From: Mangrovimicrobium sp048323675
GTDB lineage: Bacteria; Pseudomonadota; Gammaproteobacteria; Pseudomonadales; Halieaceae
Assembly (NCBI RefSeq): GCF_048323675.1
Contig: NZ_JBLWFK010000001.1
Span: forward strand, 186,001-250,000
Direction: 5' to 3'
DNA length: 64,000 bases
Shown: in pieces, positions 1 through 8,680 of the stretch
Layout of the letters: each line of letters opens with the position of its first letter
Numbering within the stretch: the stretch's first letter is position 1
Made by a program: the position numbers and the translations under genes
Notes under the pieces: model-generated
What the model was told of the DNA's origin: nothing
The model's input: only the letters and a program-made list of their open reading frames with translations
Database searches by the model: none

Positions 1-60
1 GGCCGGCGCTCCGGGAAGCCGAGCTGCCATGGATGGCGCTTTTGCGTTTTTCGGGAGGCC
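1..60 (+). repeat. Partial copy of structured intergenic repeat
   Basis: The stretch at about 18-52 closely matches the reverse complement of the core of the repeat at 36737-36846: a GAGCTGCC-ATGGAT-GGCGCTTTTGCG block containing a small hairpin with a TGGA loop. The left part of the element would lie outside the window, so arms cannot be checked. It lies downstream of holC, that is, at a gene 3' end like the other copies. From about 60 to 190 I see only a short GGCCAC/GTGGCC hairpin (58-74) and no gene. Confidence 0.6.
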
Positions 61-190
61 ACACCCCGTGGCCGTGCCGGTATCGAAACTACCAACTACC
101 ACTGTGGTTTCAAAGAGGCACCGATCTACAAGGTGTGTTGGCGTATTGAAATGTGGGAATGATACGTCCCCACTGGAGAGGCAGAAAAAA

Positions 191-610
191 TCAGAGATCG
201 TGCTTTTCCAGCTGGTAGCCGCGCTCGCGGTACATCTTCCACGACGCCCGCATCGCCGGCAGCGATTCCGCATCCTGGGTGACGACCTCCGCCACCCGGC
301 CAAAGCGCGAGAACCACGGCGGCGGTTGCAGCTGCAGGTTGATCAGCAGGTCGTTGTGGTTGGCGGGTTCCTGGCCCCAGCCGATGAGGATTGGTTCGCC
401 GGTGTCCTCGCCGAGCAGGGCGTGGGGCAGGAAACTGGCGGGGCGGAAGCTCCAGAGCAGGGAGTCCAGCGCCTGGGCCTGGTCGCGGTCCGCCGCGTTG
501 ATGAAGATGCGGTGGCCCTGGGCGAAGGCCTTGTCGGCGAGCCGGGCGGCGACATTCAGGCGCTGGCCGGGGCCAGCCGCCTGGATGACGTAGAAGCCGA
601 CCCGGGTCAC
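191..610 (-). CDS. holC: DNA polymerase III subunit chi
   Basis: The 139-residue product begins MTRVGFYVI and has the chi-family layout (ADKAFAQGHRIFINAADRDQAQALDSLLWSF, then GEDTGEPILIGW and a NLQLQPP strand). Chi binds psi and SSB and helps load the clamp loader at the replication fork. The start is a GTG at 610 inside the pepA stop, giving a four-base GTGA overlap; the upstream in-frame ATG would only add pepA antisense-frame sequence. The pepA-holC order is standard in gammaproteobacteria, where valS usually follows; valS is not in the 190 bases seen here. Confidence 0.9.
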   Translation of the reverse strand: MTRVGFYVIQAAGPGQRLNVAARLADKAFAQGHRIFINAADRDQAQALDSLLWSFRPASFLPHALLGEDTGEPILIGWGQEPANHNDLLINLQLQPPPWFSRFGRVAEVVTQDAESLPAMRASWKMYRERGYQLEKHDL

Positions 611-2094
611 TTGCCGGCGCGGTCGATCAGGTAGCGGGTCAGCAGGCCGACCGGGCGGCCGGTGGCCCACTTGGGTGCGGCATCCCAGGCGGTGCCGGCG
701 ATGTCGAGGTGGGCCCAGGAATAGTTCTTGGTGAACTCGGAGAGGAAGCAGGCCGCGGTGACGCTGCCGCCGCCGGCGCTGCCGATGTTGCCGAGATCGG
801 CAAAGTTGCTTTGCAGCTGCTTGGTGTAGTCGTCCCACAGGGGCATGCGCCAGGCCCGGTCGTGGGCCTCGGTGCCTGCGGCCAGCAGGGCGTCGGCGAG
901 TTCATCGGTATTGCTGTAGAGGCCGCTGGCGTGTGAGCCGAGGGCGACCACGCAGGCGCCGGTAAGGGTGGCGATGTCGATGACCGCTTCGGGCTTGAAG
1001 CGCTCGACGTAGGTGAGGGTGTCGCAGAGCACCAGCCGGCCCTCGGCGTCGGTGTTGAGGATCTCGATGGTCTTGCCGGACATGCTCCTGACCACGTCGC
1101 CGGGCTTGGTGGCGGTGCCGCTGGGCATGTTTTCCGCGGCGGCGATGACACCGATGACGTTTAGCGGCAGGGCCATTTCGGTGACGGCGGTCATGGTGCC
1201 GAGGACACTGGCGGCGCCGCCCATGTCGAATTTCATCTCGTCCATTTTCAGGGCGGGCTTGATGGAGATGCCGCCGCTGTCGAAGGTGATGCCCTTGCCG
1301 ACCAGCACGTAGGGCTTGTCCGACTTGCGGCCGCCGCTGTAGTTCATGATGATAAGGCGCGCCGGCTCCGCAGTGCCCGCGGTGACCGAGAGAAACGAAT
1401 GCATGCCCAGCTCGCGCATCTGCTTTTCATCGACGACCTGCACGGTCAGTTTGCTGTTGCCGCGGGCCAGTTTGCGCGCCTGCTGGGCGAGGTAGCTGGG
1501 GGTGCAGATGTTCGCGGGCAGGTTGGCGAGGTTGCGCGCGGTGTTGATGCCGGAGGCGGTGGCGGCGCCCGCGTCCAGTGCGGTCTGCGCCGGCCCCTTG
1601 CCGAGCACGGAGCTCACGGTCACCTTGCTGACCGTCAGTGCGGGCTGGGGTTCGGATACTGTCTCGGTGTAGCGGTAGGCGCCGGTCGCCAGCGAACGGG
1701 CAAGGGTTTCCAGCAGCCATTCGGCGGTGGCGTCGTGCACGCTGAGGTCGTCGAGCAGGACCAGCGCGTCCTTCGCGGTGGTCCCGTTGAGTGCGCTGTA
1801 TACGGTGCGGGCAAATTCGCGCGCAGCGACGCGGTCGAAATCGCCGCGCTTGCCGCAGCCGACCAGCAGGATGCGCTGGGCTTTGGCGGCGCCCGGCAGC
1901 AGTGTGCTCTGGCCGCGCTTGGCGCTGAAATCTTCCAGTTTCAGGGTCGCCGACAGCGACCCGCCGCCGGCGCTGTCGAGTGCCTTGGCGGCACCCTGCA
2001 GGGCTTCGCCGGAGAACACGGGAACTACGGCGCACTGGGTGCGGACGGTGGTGGCGTCGCTTACGGCGCGCGCAGTAAGGGTCAGGCCGCTCAT
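607..2094 (-). CDS. pepA: Leucyl aminopeptidase (cytosol aminopeptidase, M17)
   Basis: A 495-residue M17 aminopeptidase, normal length. The C-terminal catalytic half carries the metal/active-site segments GKGITFDSGGISIK and NTDAEGRL, diagnostic of PepA. It releases N-terminal residues from peptides as a two-metal hexamer; in enterobacteria the protein also serves as a DNA-binding accessory factor, which cannot be judged here. ATG 2094 is preceded by GAGGAA eight bases upstream, so the longer reading frame to 2205 is not used. Transcribed with holC and divergent from lptF. Confidence 0.96.
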   Translation of the reverse strand: MSGLTLTARAVSDATTVRTQCAVVPVFSGEALQGAAKALDSAGGGSLSATLKLEDFSAKRGQSTLLPGAAKAQRILLVGCGKRGDFDRVAAREFARTVYSALNGTTAKDALVLLDDLSVHDATAEWLLETLARSLATGAYRYTETVSEPQPALTVSKVTVSSVLGKGPAQTALDAGAATASGINTARNLANLPANICTPSYLAQQARKLARGNSKLTVQVVDEKQMRELGMHSFLSVTAGTAEPARLIIMNYSGGRKSDKPYVLVGKGITFDSGGISIKPALKMDEMKFDMGGAASVLGTMTAVTEMALPLNVIGVIAAAENMPSGTATKPGDVVRSMSGKTIEILNTDAEGRLVLCDTLTYVERFKPEAVIDIATLTGACVVALGSHASGLYSNTDELADALLAAGTEAHDRAWRMPLWDDYTKQLQSNFADLGNIGSAGGGSVTAACFLSEFTKNYSWAHLDIAGTAWDAAPKWATGRPVGLLTRYLIDRAGK

Positions 2095-2180
2095 TCGGGA
2101 ATTCCTCACGGTAAATGTTGGCGTAGTGTATGATGTTGCGCCCATAAACTGAACCGCAACCCTGCTTTCTCCTCCCGGCA

Positions 2181-3290
2181 ATGAAAATTCTTCGCTACCT
2201 GGCACGCGATGTACTCACCCACACCGTAGCGGTGAGTTTCGTGTTGCTGGTGATTATCTTCAGCGGCCGTTTCGTCAAGTACCTTGCGGAGGCCGCCACC
2301 GGCGACCTGGCCTCGGACATCCTGCTGCCGGTCATGCTCTACCGCCTGCCGGGATTCCTCGAGCTGATCCTGCCGCTGGGCCTGTTTATCGGCATTCTGA
2401 TGGCCTACGGCCGGCTCTACGTGGAAAGTGAAATGGTGGTCCTGAGTGCCTGCGGTGTCAGTCCCTCCCGCCTCGCGCTCTACACCCTGCTGCCCGCCGC
2501 GCTGGTCCTCGTCGTCGTCGGCAGCTTCAGCCTGTGGGTCACGCCAATGGGCGCCAGGCACTCGGAGGCCCTGTTGCACGCACCGGAATCCTCCCAGGGC
2601 CTGAACGCGGTGGCGGCGGGACGTTTCCAGTCGCGGCGCGGCAGCAACCTGGTGACCTATGCCCAGGGCGTGGATGCCGACGGCCTCATGCACGACGTCT
2701 TCCTCTCCGAGGGCGGCCCCGATGAGCGCGGCAGGCTGCGCATGCAGGTGACGGTCGCCCGCGAGGGTGAGGTGCGTTTCGATCCCGAGACCGGCGCGCG
2801 CTACCTGGAGTTGCGCGACGGCGTCCGCTACAGCGGATACCCCGGCGACCTCGACTACCGGGTGTCCAGCTTCGATCGCTACGGCGAGTTGATCCCCGAT
2901 CCCGAGGACGGCATCCGCGCCGCCGACCCGGTGGACGGACGTTCCACCGCGGCCCTGCTGCGCTCCGCCACGCCCGAGGATGTGGCCGCCCTGCACTGGC
3001 GGCTCTCCATCCCGGTGATGGTGCCCATTGTCGCCGTCATCGCCTTTTGCATGAGCCGTACCGATCACCGCCGCGGCCGCTATATCAAGATGGTCCCGGC
3101 CTTCCTGATCTACCTGGGCTACCTGGTGCTGCTGACCCGCATGCGCAGCGCGGTCGCCGAAGATGGCGCTGAACCGCTGCGACTGTGGCTGGTGCACGCG
3201 GCCTTCCTGCTACTGGCGCTGGGCCTGCTCTACGGCGGCCGCCTGCGCAGCGCCTGGCGGCAAAGGAGCGCGTTGCGTGCGCGGGCTTGA
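2181..3290 (+). CDS. lptF: LPS export ABC transporter permease LptF
   Basis: A 369-residue inner-membrane protein with the LptF/LptG (YjgP/YjgQ) pattern: two or three N-terminal membrane helices (ending near residue 120), a periplasmic beta-jellyroll region (about 125-260) and three C-terminal helices starting near 275. With LptG and the LptB ATPase it extracts lipopolysaccharide from the inner membrane and passes it to LptC/LptA. The gene is divergent from pepA and overlaps lptG by 14 bases. The 86-base gap to pepA holds the promoters for both; TATGAT at 2129-2134 is a possible -10 on this strand. Confidence 0.95.
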   Translation: MKILRYLARDVLTHTVAVSFVLLVIIFSGRFVKYLAEAATGDLASDILLPVMLYRLPGFLELILPLGLFIGILMAYGRLYVESEMVVLSACGVSPSRLALYTLLPAALVLVVVGSFSLWVTPMGARHSEALLHAPESSQGLNAVAAGRFQSRRGSNLVTYAQGVDADGLMHDVFLSEGGPDERGRLRMQVTVAREGEVRFDPETGARYLELRDGVRYSGYPGDLDYRVSSFDRYGELIPDPEDGIRAADPVDGRSTAALLRSATPEDVAALHWRLSIPVMVPIVAVIAFCMSRTDHRRGRYIKMVPAFLIYLGYLVLLTRMRSAVAEDGAEPLRLWLVHAAFLLLALGLLYGGRLRSAWRQRSALRARA

Positions 3291-4338
3291 TCGCTATATA
3301 GGCTGGACCGTGCTGGCCGCCATCGGCCTGGTGTTGGCGGTGATCGTCGGGCTGGACGCCATCGCCGCCTTCATCGACGAGGCCGATGACGCCTCCGCCA
3401 CCTACGGCTTCGCGCAGATTGCCGCGTATATCGCCCTGACCCTGCCCGGGCGCTGCTACGAGTACATCCCCTTCGCCGCCCTGATCGGCTGCCTGCTGGG
3501 ACTGGGACAACTGGCCAGCTCCAGCGAACTGGCCGTCATGCGGGCGGCCGGTGTCTCCACCGGCAGGCTGGTCTGGATGGCCCTGAAGCCCGCCCTGCTG
3601 GTCGCGCTGGTCGGCTTCGTCCTCGGCGACCTGGTGGCGCCGAAAACCGACCAGATCGGCGAGACCCGGCGCGCCCTCGCGCAAAACCCCGGCGAAGCCT
3701 TCTCCGGCCGCCACGGCATCTGGAATCGCGAGGGCAATACCTTCCTGCATTTCAACGCCCTCGAACCCCGGGGCGTCGTCCACGGCATCGTGCTCCTGCA
3801 GTTCGACGGGCAGCGGCGTATGGCCAGCGCGCTGCGCGCCCGCCGGGCCACTTTCCACGGGGATTACTGGCGCATGGAAGACGTCGTGCGCACCCATTTC
3901 AGCAGCTGGGAAACCACCCGCGAGCGCTACGACCAACTGCAGTGGGAGACCGGCATCACTCCCGACCTGCTGGCCCTGGTGGTGGTGGAACCGGAGCAGC
4001 TCTCCCTCGCCGACCTCTACCGCTACAGCCTCTACCTGCAGAGTCAGGGCATGGAATCGGAAGACTACCAGCTCGCCCTCTGGCGCAAGGTGCTGCAGCC
4101 GCTGGCGATCAGCGCGCTGGTACTGGTGGCGATCTCGTTTATCTTCGGCCCCCTGCGCGACGGCACCGTGGGCTTCCGCATCTTCGCCGGCGTGATCGTC
4201 GCCATTGCCTTCCGCACCAGCCAGGACCTGCTCGGCCCCGCCAGCCTGGTGTTCGGCTTCCACCCCTTGTATGCGGCCCTTGTGCCGATTGTGGTTTGCC
4301 TGGTGGCGGGACTGGTTCTTTTGCGCCGGGCTCGTTGA
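3277..4338 (+). CDS. lptG: LPS export ABC transporter permease LptG
   Basis: 353 residues, starting RGLDRYIGWTVL, which is the usual LptG N-terminus. Helices at each end flank a periplasmic domain. It is the second permease half of LptB2FG. The start is GTG 3277, with GGAG eight bases upstream (3265-3268), inside the end of lptF; the longer frame to 3163 is lptF sequence read out of frame. Stop-to-next-gene spacing is 441 bases and contains two hairpin elements described separately. Confidence 0.93.
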   Translation: MRGLDRYIGWTVLAAIGLVLAVIVGLDAIAAFIDEADDASATYGFAQIAAYIALTLPGRCYEYIPFAALIGCLLGLGQLASSSELAVMRAAGVSTGRLVWMALKPALLVALVGFVLGDLVAPKTDQIGETRRALAQNPGEAFSGRHGIWNREGNTFLHFNALEPRGVVHGIVLLQFDGQRRMASALRARRATFHGDYWRMEDVVRTHFSSWETTRERYDQLQWETGITPDLLALVVVEPEQLSLADLYRYSLYLQSQGMESEDYQLALWRKVLQPLAISALVLVAISFIFGPLRDGTVGFRIFAGVIVAIAFRTSQDLLGPASLVFGFHPLYAALVPIVVCLVAGLVLLRRAR

Positions 4339-4392
4339 AGAGTTTTTTTGGTTAACGTGAATTCGGTTACGACAGTTTCGATCCGGACTTCG

Positions 4393-4452
4393 ATCCCGCA
4401 CTGCCCCCACGGCTCGAGAGCGCTTTAACTCGCCGTGGGTGCAGTGCGGGAT
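4393..4452. repeat. Long near-perfect inverted repeat after lptG
   Basis: Arms 4393-4413 and 4432-4452 are complementary at 20 of 21 positions (single mismatch at 4405/4440), around an 18-base loop containing AGCGCTTTAACTCG. No T-run follows on either strand, so a simple intrinsic terminator is not clear. The loop resembles the GCGCTTTT end of the nearby repeat core, so this may be a reduced copy of that family. The rest of 4339-4779 shows no gene. Confidence 0.7.
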
Positions 4453-4601
4453 GGAAACCCTCGTTGCGCGTGAGGTCGAGCCATGGGAAAACCGGCGAAA
4501 AGCAGATTCCGGAAATCCCGGGATGACTGCGCTGAGAGCCTGTCTTGTCCAACTTGCCGCAGCGTGTGGGTTTGGAAAATGCGCGAAAGGTAGAGTGTGA
4601 G

Positions 4602-4701
4602 CCGGTACATGCCCGCTGGAACCGTGCGGCGACAGGACGTCGCCGCCCGAGCCTGCACAGGGATGTGCGCTTTTTGGCGTGTTCCAGCGGGCATGTACCG
4701 G
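4602..4701 (+). repeat. Structured intergenic repeat, copy 1
   Basis: Perfect 21-base inverted arms (4602-4622 and 4681-4701) enclose a core with two hairpins: GCGGCGAC/GTCGCCGC around AGGAC, and GCACA/TGTGC around GGGA. The core then reads GCGCTTTTTGGCG, shared almost exactly with the copy at 36572-36686. The arms are unrelated to the arms of the other copies. The element lies between the convergent genes lptG and the RDD gene. Confidence 0.85.
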
Positions 4702-4779
4702 GTCGCGCTCGGCAATCTGCCCCGGACCCCATATTCACCAAAAGCCTGGGCTCCCCGATAAAGTGCAGGTAACTGCGAT

Positions 4780-5256
4780 CTAACTATCAGACTCTTTACG
4801 CGAGTCGCGGCTCGACTTCGGCAACAACACCAGCTGTGTGCCGGACAGGTAGTCATGCCAGTAGCGGCCATTGCGGTCCACCAGCTTCCACAGGTAGCCC
4901 AGGCCGAGGAACACGAAGGACACAGCCGCCCCCGCACAGCGCAGCAGCAGCTGGCCGACGCGCAGCCTGCCGCCGTCGCTGCTGACCAGTTTTATGCGCC
5001 AGGTCTGCATGCCCAGCGTCTGTCCGCTGCGCCACCAGAAAGCGCAGTAGAAACCCGTGGTGCATACGACGAAGAGGATGCGCCCGACCACCGGCGACAA
5101 TACCTCCTGTTTGCCGTCTGTCAGCGCCACCTGGATGCCCAGTGCCAGCGCGTAGACCACGAAAACCAGGGCGATGACCAACAGGGCGTCATAGACCATG
5201 GCCAGCAGGTGCCGCAGCAGCGAGGGAGAGGGCGGTGGCGTATTCATGGGCGGCAT
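4780..5256 (-). CDS. RDD family membrane protein
   Basis: 158 residues with the RDD-family arrangement: an N-terminal helix after SLLRHLLAMVYDALLVIAL, a second helix near VVGRILFVVCTTGFYCAFWW, the conserved GQTLGMQTWRIKLVS segment, and a C-terminal helix before DYLSGTQLVLLP. RDD proteins are small inner-membrane proteins of mostly unknown function; some act as Na+/H+ antiporters. ATG 5256 is preceded by GGGGTAG and gives a normal start; ATG 5247 is an alternative. Divergent from the response regulator at 5329. Confidence 0.85.
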   Translation of the reverse strand: MPPMNTPPPSPSLLRHLLAMVYDALLVIALVFVVYALALGIQVALTDGKQEVLSPVVGRILFVVCTTGFYCAFWWRSGQTLGMQTWRIKLVSSDGGRLRVGQLLLRCAGAAVSFVFLGLGYLWKLVDRNGRYWHDYLSGTQLVLLPKSSRDSRKESDS

Positions 5257-5328
5257 TCTACCCCAGTCCGCAGATTTTGTCGGAGTGCTGCGGCGTGCTA
5301 AATTGCCGACCAGCAAGTGGAAGCGGAT

Positions 5329-6012
5329 ATGCATGTACTACTGATAGAAGACGACCAGTCGACCGCCGAGTTCATCCGCAGCGAACTGGAAAAAGCCAAT
5401 TTCGACTGCACCCACTGCGGTGACGGCGACAGCGGCTACAGCGCGGCGATGGAGGGCGATTTCGACCTCTGGGTGATCGACCGCATGCTGCCGGGTCGCG
5501 GCGGCCTCGACCTGCTGCAGGAACTGCGGCGGTGCGGCAAGGATACGCCGGCACTGGTGCTCAGCGCCCTCGGCGATGTCGACGAGCGGGTGCGCGGCCT
5601 GCAGGTGGGGGCGGACGACTACCTGGTCAAACCCTTCTCCATCGACGAGTTGCTGGCGCGGCTGGAAGTGCTCATGCGCCGGCGCAGCGCGCCGGCGGAT
5701 ACCCCGACCAAACTCCAGGTGCAGGACCTGCACATGGACCTGCTGCAGCAGCAGGTGACCCGCCAGGGCCAGGTCATCCCGCTGCAGCCCCGGGAATTCC
5801 GCCTGCTCGAATACCTGATGCGCCACGCCGGCCAGGTGGTAACCCGGACCATGCTGCTGGAGCAGGTCTGGGGTTACAACTTCGATCCGCAAACCAACGT
5901 CATCGACGTGCATATCTCGCGGCTGCGGCAGAAGATCGACCGCGAGTTCGACGAGGCGCTGTTGCAGACCGTCCGCGGAGCTGGATACCGGCTCGGTCCG
6001 GAGGGCCGGTGA
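5329..6012 (+). CDS. OmpR/PhoP-type response regulator
   Basis: 227 residues: receiver domain with the acidic pocket (IEDD near the N-terminus), phospho-acceptor Asp51 in VIDRMLPG and switch Lys in LVKPF, then an OmpR winged-helix domain (LQPREFRLLEYLMRHAG ... NVIDVHISRLRQKI ... TVRGAGYRL). ATG 5329 follows GGAAG. It overlaps the sensor kinase by four bases (GTGA), so the pair is co-translated. The signal and targets are not evident from sequence. Confidence 0.93.
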   Translation: MHVLLIEDDQSTAEFIRSELEKANFDCTHCGDGDSGYSAAMEGDFDLWVIDRMLPGRGGLDLLQELRRCGKDTPALVLSALGDVDERVRGLQVGADDYLVKPFSIDELLARLEVLMRRRSAPADTPTKLQVQDLHMDLLQQQVTRQGQVIPLQPREFRLLEYLMRHAGQVVTRTMLLEQVWGYNFDPQTNVIDVHISRLRQKIDREFDEALLQTVRGAGYRLGPEGR

Positions 6013-7421
6013 GCGAATTACAGGCCGGGCAATTCCGCCAGGTACTGCGCAGTCTCACCTTCCGCTACGGGGTGAAGTACCTGCTGGTGCTCACCGCCAC
6101 GGTGCTGGTGCTCACCCTGCTGCTCTACGGGCTCTACAGTTACCGCTACTTCAACGAGCTCTCCAGCAGTATCGTCGATGAACAGGAAACCCTGCAGCTG
6201 GTCTATAACGGGGAGGGTCTCGCGGGTGTGTTCCAGTACATGAAGGACCAGCGCGACGCCCACCTGCTCGACCGCTTCCACTACCTGATCGTCGACGGGG
6301 CGGGCAAGCGGGTCGGCGGCGACCTGCCGGAAGCGACCAATTACCGCATGTTCGACGACGGCTGGTTCTACCTGGAGCTCGGTTTGCTGCAGTGGGGGGA
6401 ATCCGTCGACGTGGACTTTCTCGCGCGCATGGCCGATCTCGGCGACGGCAACCGCGCCATCGTCGCCCGCGACTACCAGTCGGTGGTCTTCAGCGGCCGG
6501 CTGGTATTCGTGACGCTGGCCCAGGCCATGCTGATGACCATTGTGCTCGGCCTGATTGGCGGTTACCTCGCGGCAAAACGCAGTATGGAGCGGGTGGAAT
6601 GGCTGGGCCGGGAAATGTCCCGGATCATTCGCGGCGATCCCTCCCAGCGCCTCGACGCCAGTGCCGAGTCCGGGGAAGTCGTGACCCTGGCGCGGCTGAT
6701 GAACGGCATGCTGGACCAGACCGAATCACTCATGCAGGGTATCCGCGGGATTTCCGACAATATCGCCCACGACCTGCGCACGCCGCTGGGACGCCTGCGC
6801 AACCAGCTGGTGCGGCTGCGCGACAGCCTGCCGGGCGATCGCCAGCAGGAGGTCGATGGCCTGATCGGCGAATGCGACCACCTGCTGCAATCATTCAACG
6901 CGGTGCTGCGCATCTCCAGCCTGGAATCCGGCAGTTTTTACAGTGGCAAGCGGCAGGTGAACCTCGGCCGCGTCCTGCGCGATGCCGTGGAGCTCTACGA
7001 ACCCCTGGCGCAGGAAAAGAACATCAACCTCAACCTGGTCCAGCCCGAGCAGGAAGCGCTTACCCGGGGCGATGTCGACCTGCTGTTCCAGCTGTTCGCC
7101 AATGTCATCGACAACGCTATCAAGTACACGCCCAGGGAGGGGTCGGTGGAAGTTTCGCTGGCGGTCAGCCATGCCGAGGACCGGCCCCACAGCGTCGTCA
7201 TTGCGGATACCGGCCCGGGGATATCCGCCGAGCACTGGAAGGATGTATTCCGGCGTTTCTACCGCGTGGACCCGAGCCGCTCGGCGCAGCCCGGCCACGG
7301 CCTCGGCCTCAGCATGGCCCAGGCGGTGGCGCACTACCACGGCGGTTCAGTCGATCTCAGGGATAACCAGCCCGGCCTGCGAGTGGTGATTAACCTGCCC
7401 TATTCCTCCACCGAGAGGTGA
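6009..7421 (+). CDS. Sensor histidine kinase
   Basis: 470 residues from GTG 6009, which overlaps the regulator stop. Order: membrane helix (about 22-45, YLLVLTATVLVLTLLLYGLY), a periplasmic domain of about 115 residues, a second helix (VFVTLAQAMLMTIVLGLIGG), HAMP, HisKA with His254 in IAHDLRTPLGRLR, and a HATPase_c domain with N-box NVIDNAIKYTP, DTGPGIS and GHGLGLSMA. It phosphorylates the upstream regulator. Many EnvZ/QseC-like kinases have this layout; the ligand is unknown. Its 3' end overlaps the convergent gene at 7400 by 22 bases. Confidence 0.93.
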   Translation: MSELQAGQFRQVLRSLTFRYGVKYLLVLTATVLVLTLLLYGLYSYRYFNELSSSIVDEQETLQLVYNGEGLAGVFQYMKDQRDAHLLDRFHYLIVDGAGKRVGGDLPEATNYRMFDDGWFYLELGLLQWGESVDVDFLARMADLGDGNRAIVARDYQSVVFSGRLVFVTLAQAMLMTIVLGLIGGYLAAKRSMERVEWLGREMSRIIRGDPSQRLDASAESGEVVTLARLMNGMLDQTESLMQGIRGISDNIAHDLRTPLGRLRNQLVRLRDSLPGDRQQEVDGLIGECDHLLQSFNAVLRISSLESGSFYSGKRQVNLGRVLRDAVELYEPLAQEKNINLNLVQPEQEALTRGDVDLLFQLFANVIDNAIKYTPREGSVEVSLAVSHAEDRPHSVVIADTGPGISAEHWKDVFRRFYRVDPSRSAQPGHGLGLSMAQAVAHYHGGSVDLRDNQPGLRVVINLPYSSTER

Positions 7422-8224
7422 TCTGTCGCCGGCGGCGCGACTGCCCGCTGCTGCCGGTATTGCGCTTCCAGCATGTCGCTGCCCTCGGCTGCGAGGTCGA
7501 TCCCGGAGAGGTCCAGCTCCGGGATTTCCGCATCCGGCAGGGCGCAGTCGGAAAAATCCGTGCCCTCCGGTGACAGCGCCAGGGCGCTGATATCCGGCGA
7601 CAGCGGGGCGTGTTGGGGAGGCAGGGTCGGGATGGTTTCGCCGACTTCGCCCATCGACAGGTGGGCGGTAGCCGGCGGCGGTGGCGGCGGCGGTGCGACA
7701 GCCGCGAGGCGGCCGTAGTTACCCTCGGCGGAGAGGGCGGAAATGTCGATCGCCACCGCTTCGGGCTGGCTGCGCTCACTGGGCCGGAGCAGTTCTCCGC
7801 CGGTGGGCAGCGCGCGGAGCCCATCACCTCCGTCGCCTGCGGGGGCCGGTTCTGTCGCCCGGGCGGCTTCCCGCGCGGGGGCCGGCGCTGCAGCGGCGCT
7901 GACATCCGGGGCATTGGCGAGCGCCGCGATGCGCTCGGCCGCGCTCAGTGCACGCGGCGCGGGGGCGGGCTCGGCGGCCGGCTCCGCGGCGGGTTTGGCA
8001 CTGGAGATCAGGGGTTTGGCGCCGGCCTGTTCCATGGCCTTCTTGTATTTCAGTGCGGTGTCCTTGTCGCAGTCGCGCTTGACCAGCTGTGGCTTGCCAC
8101 TGAACAGCTTGTCCAGCGCGGCGTCGTTGGCCTTGAACAACGTGGCCAGCCGGGCGCGTACCGTGGACCTGTCCTGTCCCTCCAGTACCTCGCCCGCAAA
8201 ATAGATGTTATAGAGCGGTTCCAT
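7400..8224 (-). CDS. Hypothetical protein with Ala/Pro-rich linker
   Basis: 274 residues. The first about 75 residues (YNIYFAGEVLEGQD ... LFSGKPQLVKRDCDKDTALKYKKAMEQAGA) form a small conserved domain I recall at the N-terminus of several gammaproteobacterial proteins of unknown function, sometimes fused to membrane domains. The rest is low-complexity Ala/Pro/Glu sequence with a run of seven prolines, and it contains a repeated HLS(M/V)(G/E)E motif near residue 205 and at the extreme C-terminus. No catalytic motif or membrane helix is seen. No function is assigned. Confidence 0.75.
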   Translation of the reverse strand: MEPLYNIYFAGEVLEGQDRSTVRARLATLFKANDAALDKLFSGKPQLVKRDCDKDTALKYKKAMEQAGAKPLISSAKPAAEPAAEPAPAPRALSAAERIAALANAPDVSAAAAPAPAREAARATEPAPAGDGGDGLRALPTGGELLRPSERSQPEAVAIDISALSAEGNYGRLAAVAPPPPPPPATAHLSMGEVGETIPTLPPQHAPLSPDISALALSPEGTDFSDCALPDAEIPELDLSGIDLAAEGSDMLEAQYRQQRAVAPPATDHLSVEE

Positions 8225-8316
8225 GGCTGTTTTCCCCTGCTTGCTGGGTCCAGTATAGCCCTATCGGCGGTTCCGGGTCTGCAACGCGGGCACAGGCAGC
8301 GCGGCGGCGGCTCGGG

Positions 8317-8322
8317 TATAAT
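8317..8322 (+). promoter_or_regulatory. Likely -10 element upstream of bolA
   Basis: A perfect TATAAT lies 26 bases before the bolA start in the 123-base gap after the divergent hypothetical gene. No good -35 is visible 17 bases upstream, so this may be an activator-dependent or stress-sigma promoter, as known for bolA in Escherichia coli. Confidence 0.4.
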
Positions 8323-8347
8323 GGCGGCCCCGAAAACGAGGTACCCC

Positions 8348-8680
8348 ATGAACGTCCAGCAGACTATCGAAGACAAGCTGTCCGCGGCACTCCAGCCCCA
8401 GTTGCTGGAAGTGGTCAACGAGAGCCACATGCACAGTGTCCCGCCCAACTCGGAGACCCATTTCAAGGTCACCCTGGTCAGCGCGCAGTTCGACGGCAAG
8501 CGCAGTGTGGCCCGCCACCAGGCGGTCTACGGCGCGCTCGCCGAAGAGATCGCGGGGCCGGTTCACGCCCTGGCCCTGCACACCTACACGCCGGAGGAGT
8601 GGCAGCAGCGCGGCGGCGACTCGCCGGCCTCGCCCCAATGCCTGGGCGGTTCCAAGGGTGAGGGCGGCAAGCATGACTGA
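8348..8680 (+). CDS. bolA: BolA family protein
   Basis: 110 residues with the BolA fold signature: NESHMHSVPPNSETHFKVTLVS, then RHQAVYGALAEEI and HALALHTYTPEEW. BolA proteins bind monothiol glutaredoxin/Fe-S clusters and influence cell shape and stress responses. ATG 8348 follows GAGGT with six bases of spacing. It overlaps trhO by eight bases, suggesting joint translation. Confidence 0.92.
   Translation: MNVQQTIEDKLSAALQPQLLEVVNESHMHSVPPNSETHFKVTLVSAQFDGKRSVARHQAVYGALAEEIAGPVHALALHTYTPEEWQQRGGDSPASPQCLGGSKGEGGKHD

Noticed and set aside
2206..3197. Several long antisense frames over lptF, cofCGH, cco genes and the EAL gene
   Set aside because: They are mirror frames of strongly supported genes in GC-rich DNA, with His/Gln/Ala-rich composition and no domain.
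4545..4772. 75-residue open frame on the plus strand
   Set aside because: It runs straight through the structured repeat and its unique arms, has Arg-rich composition typical of GC-rich non-coding frames, and no ribosome-binding site.
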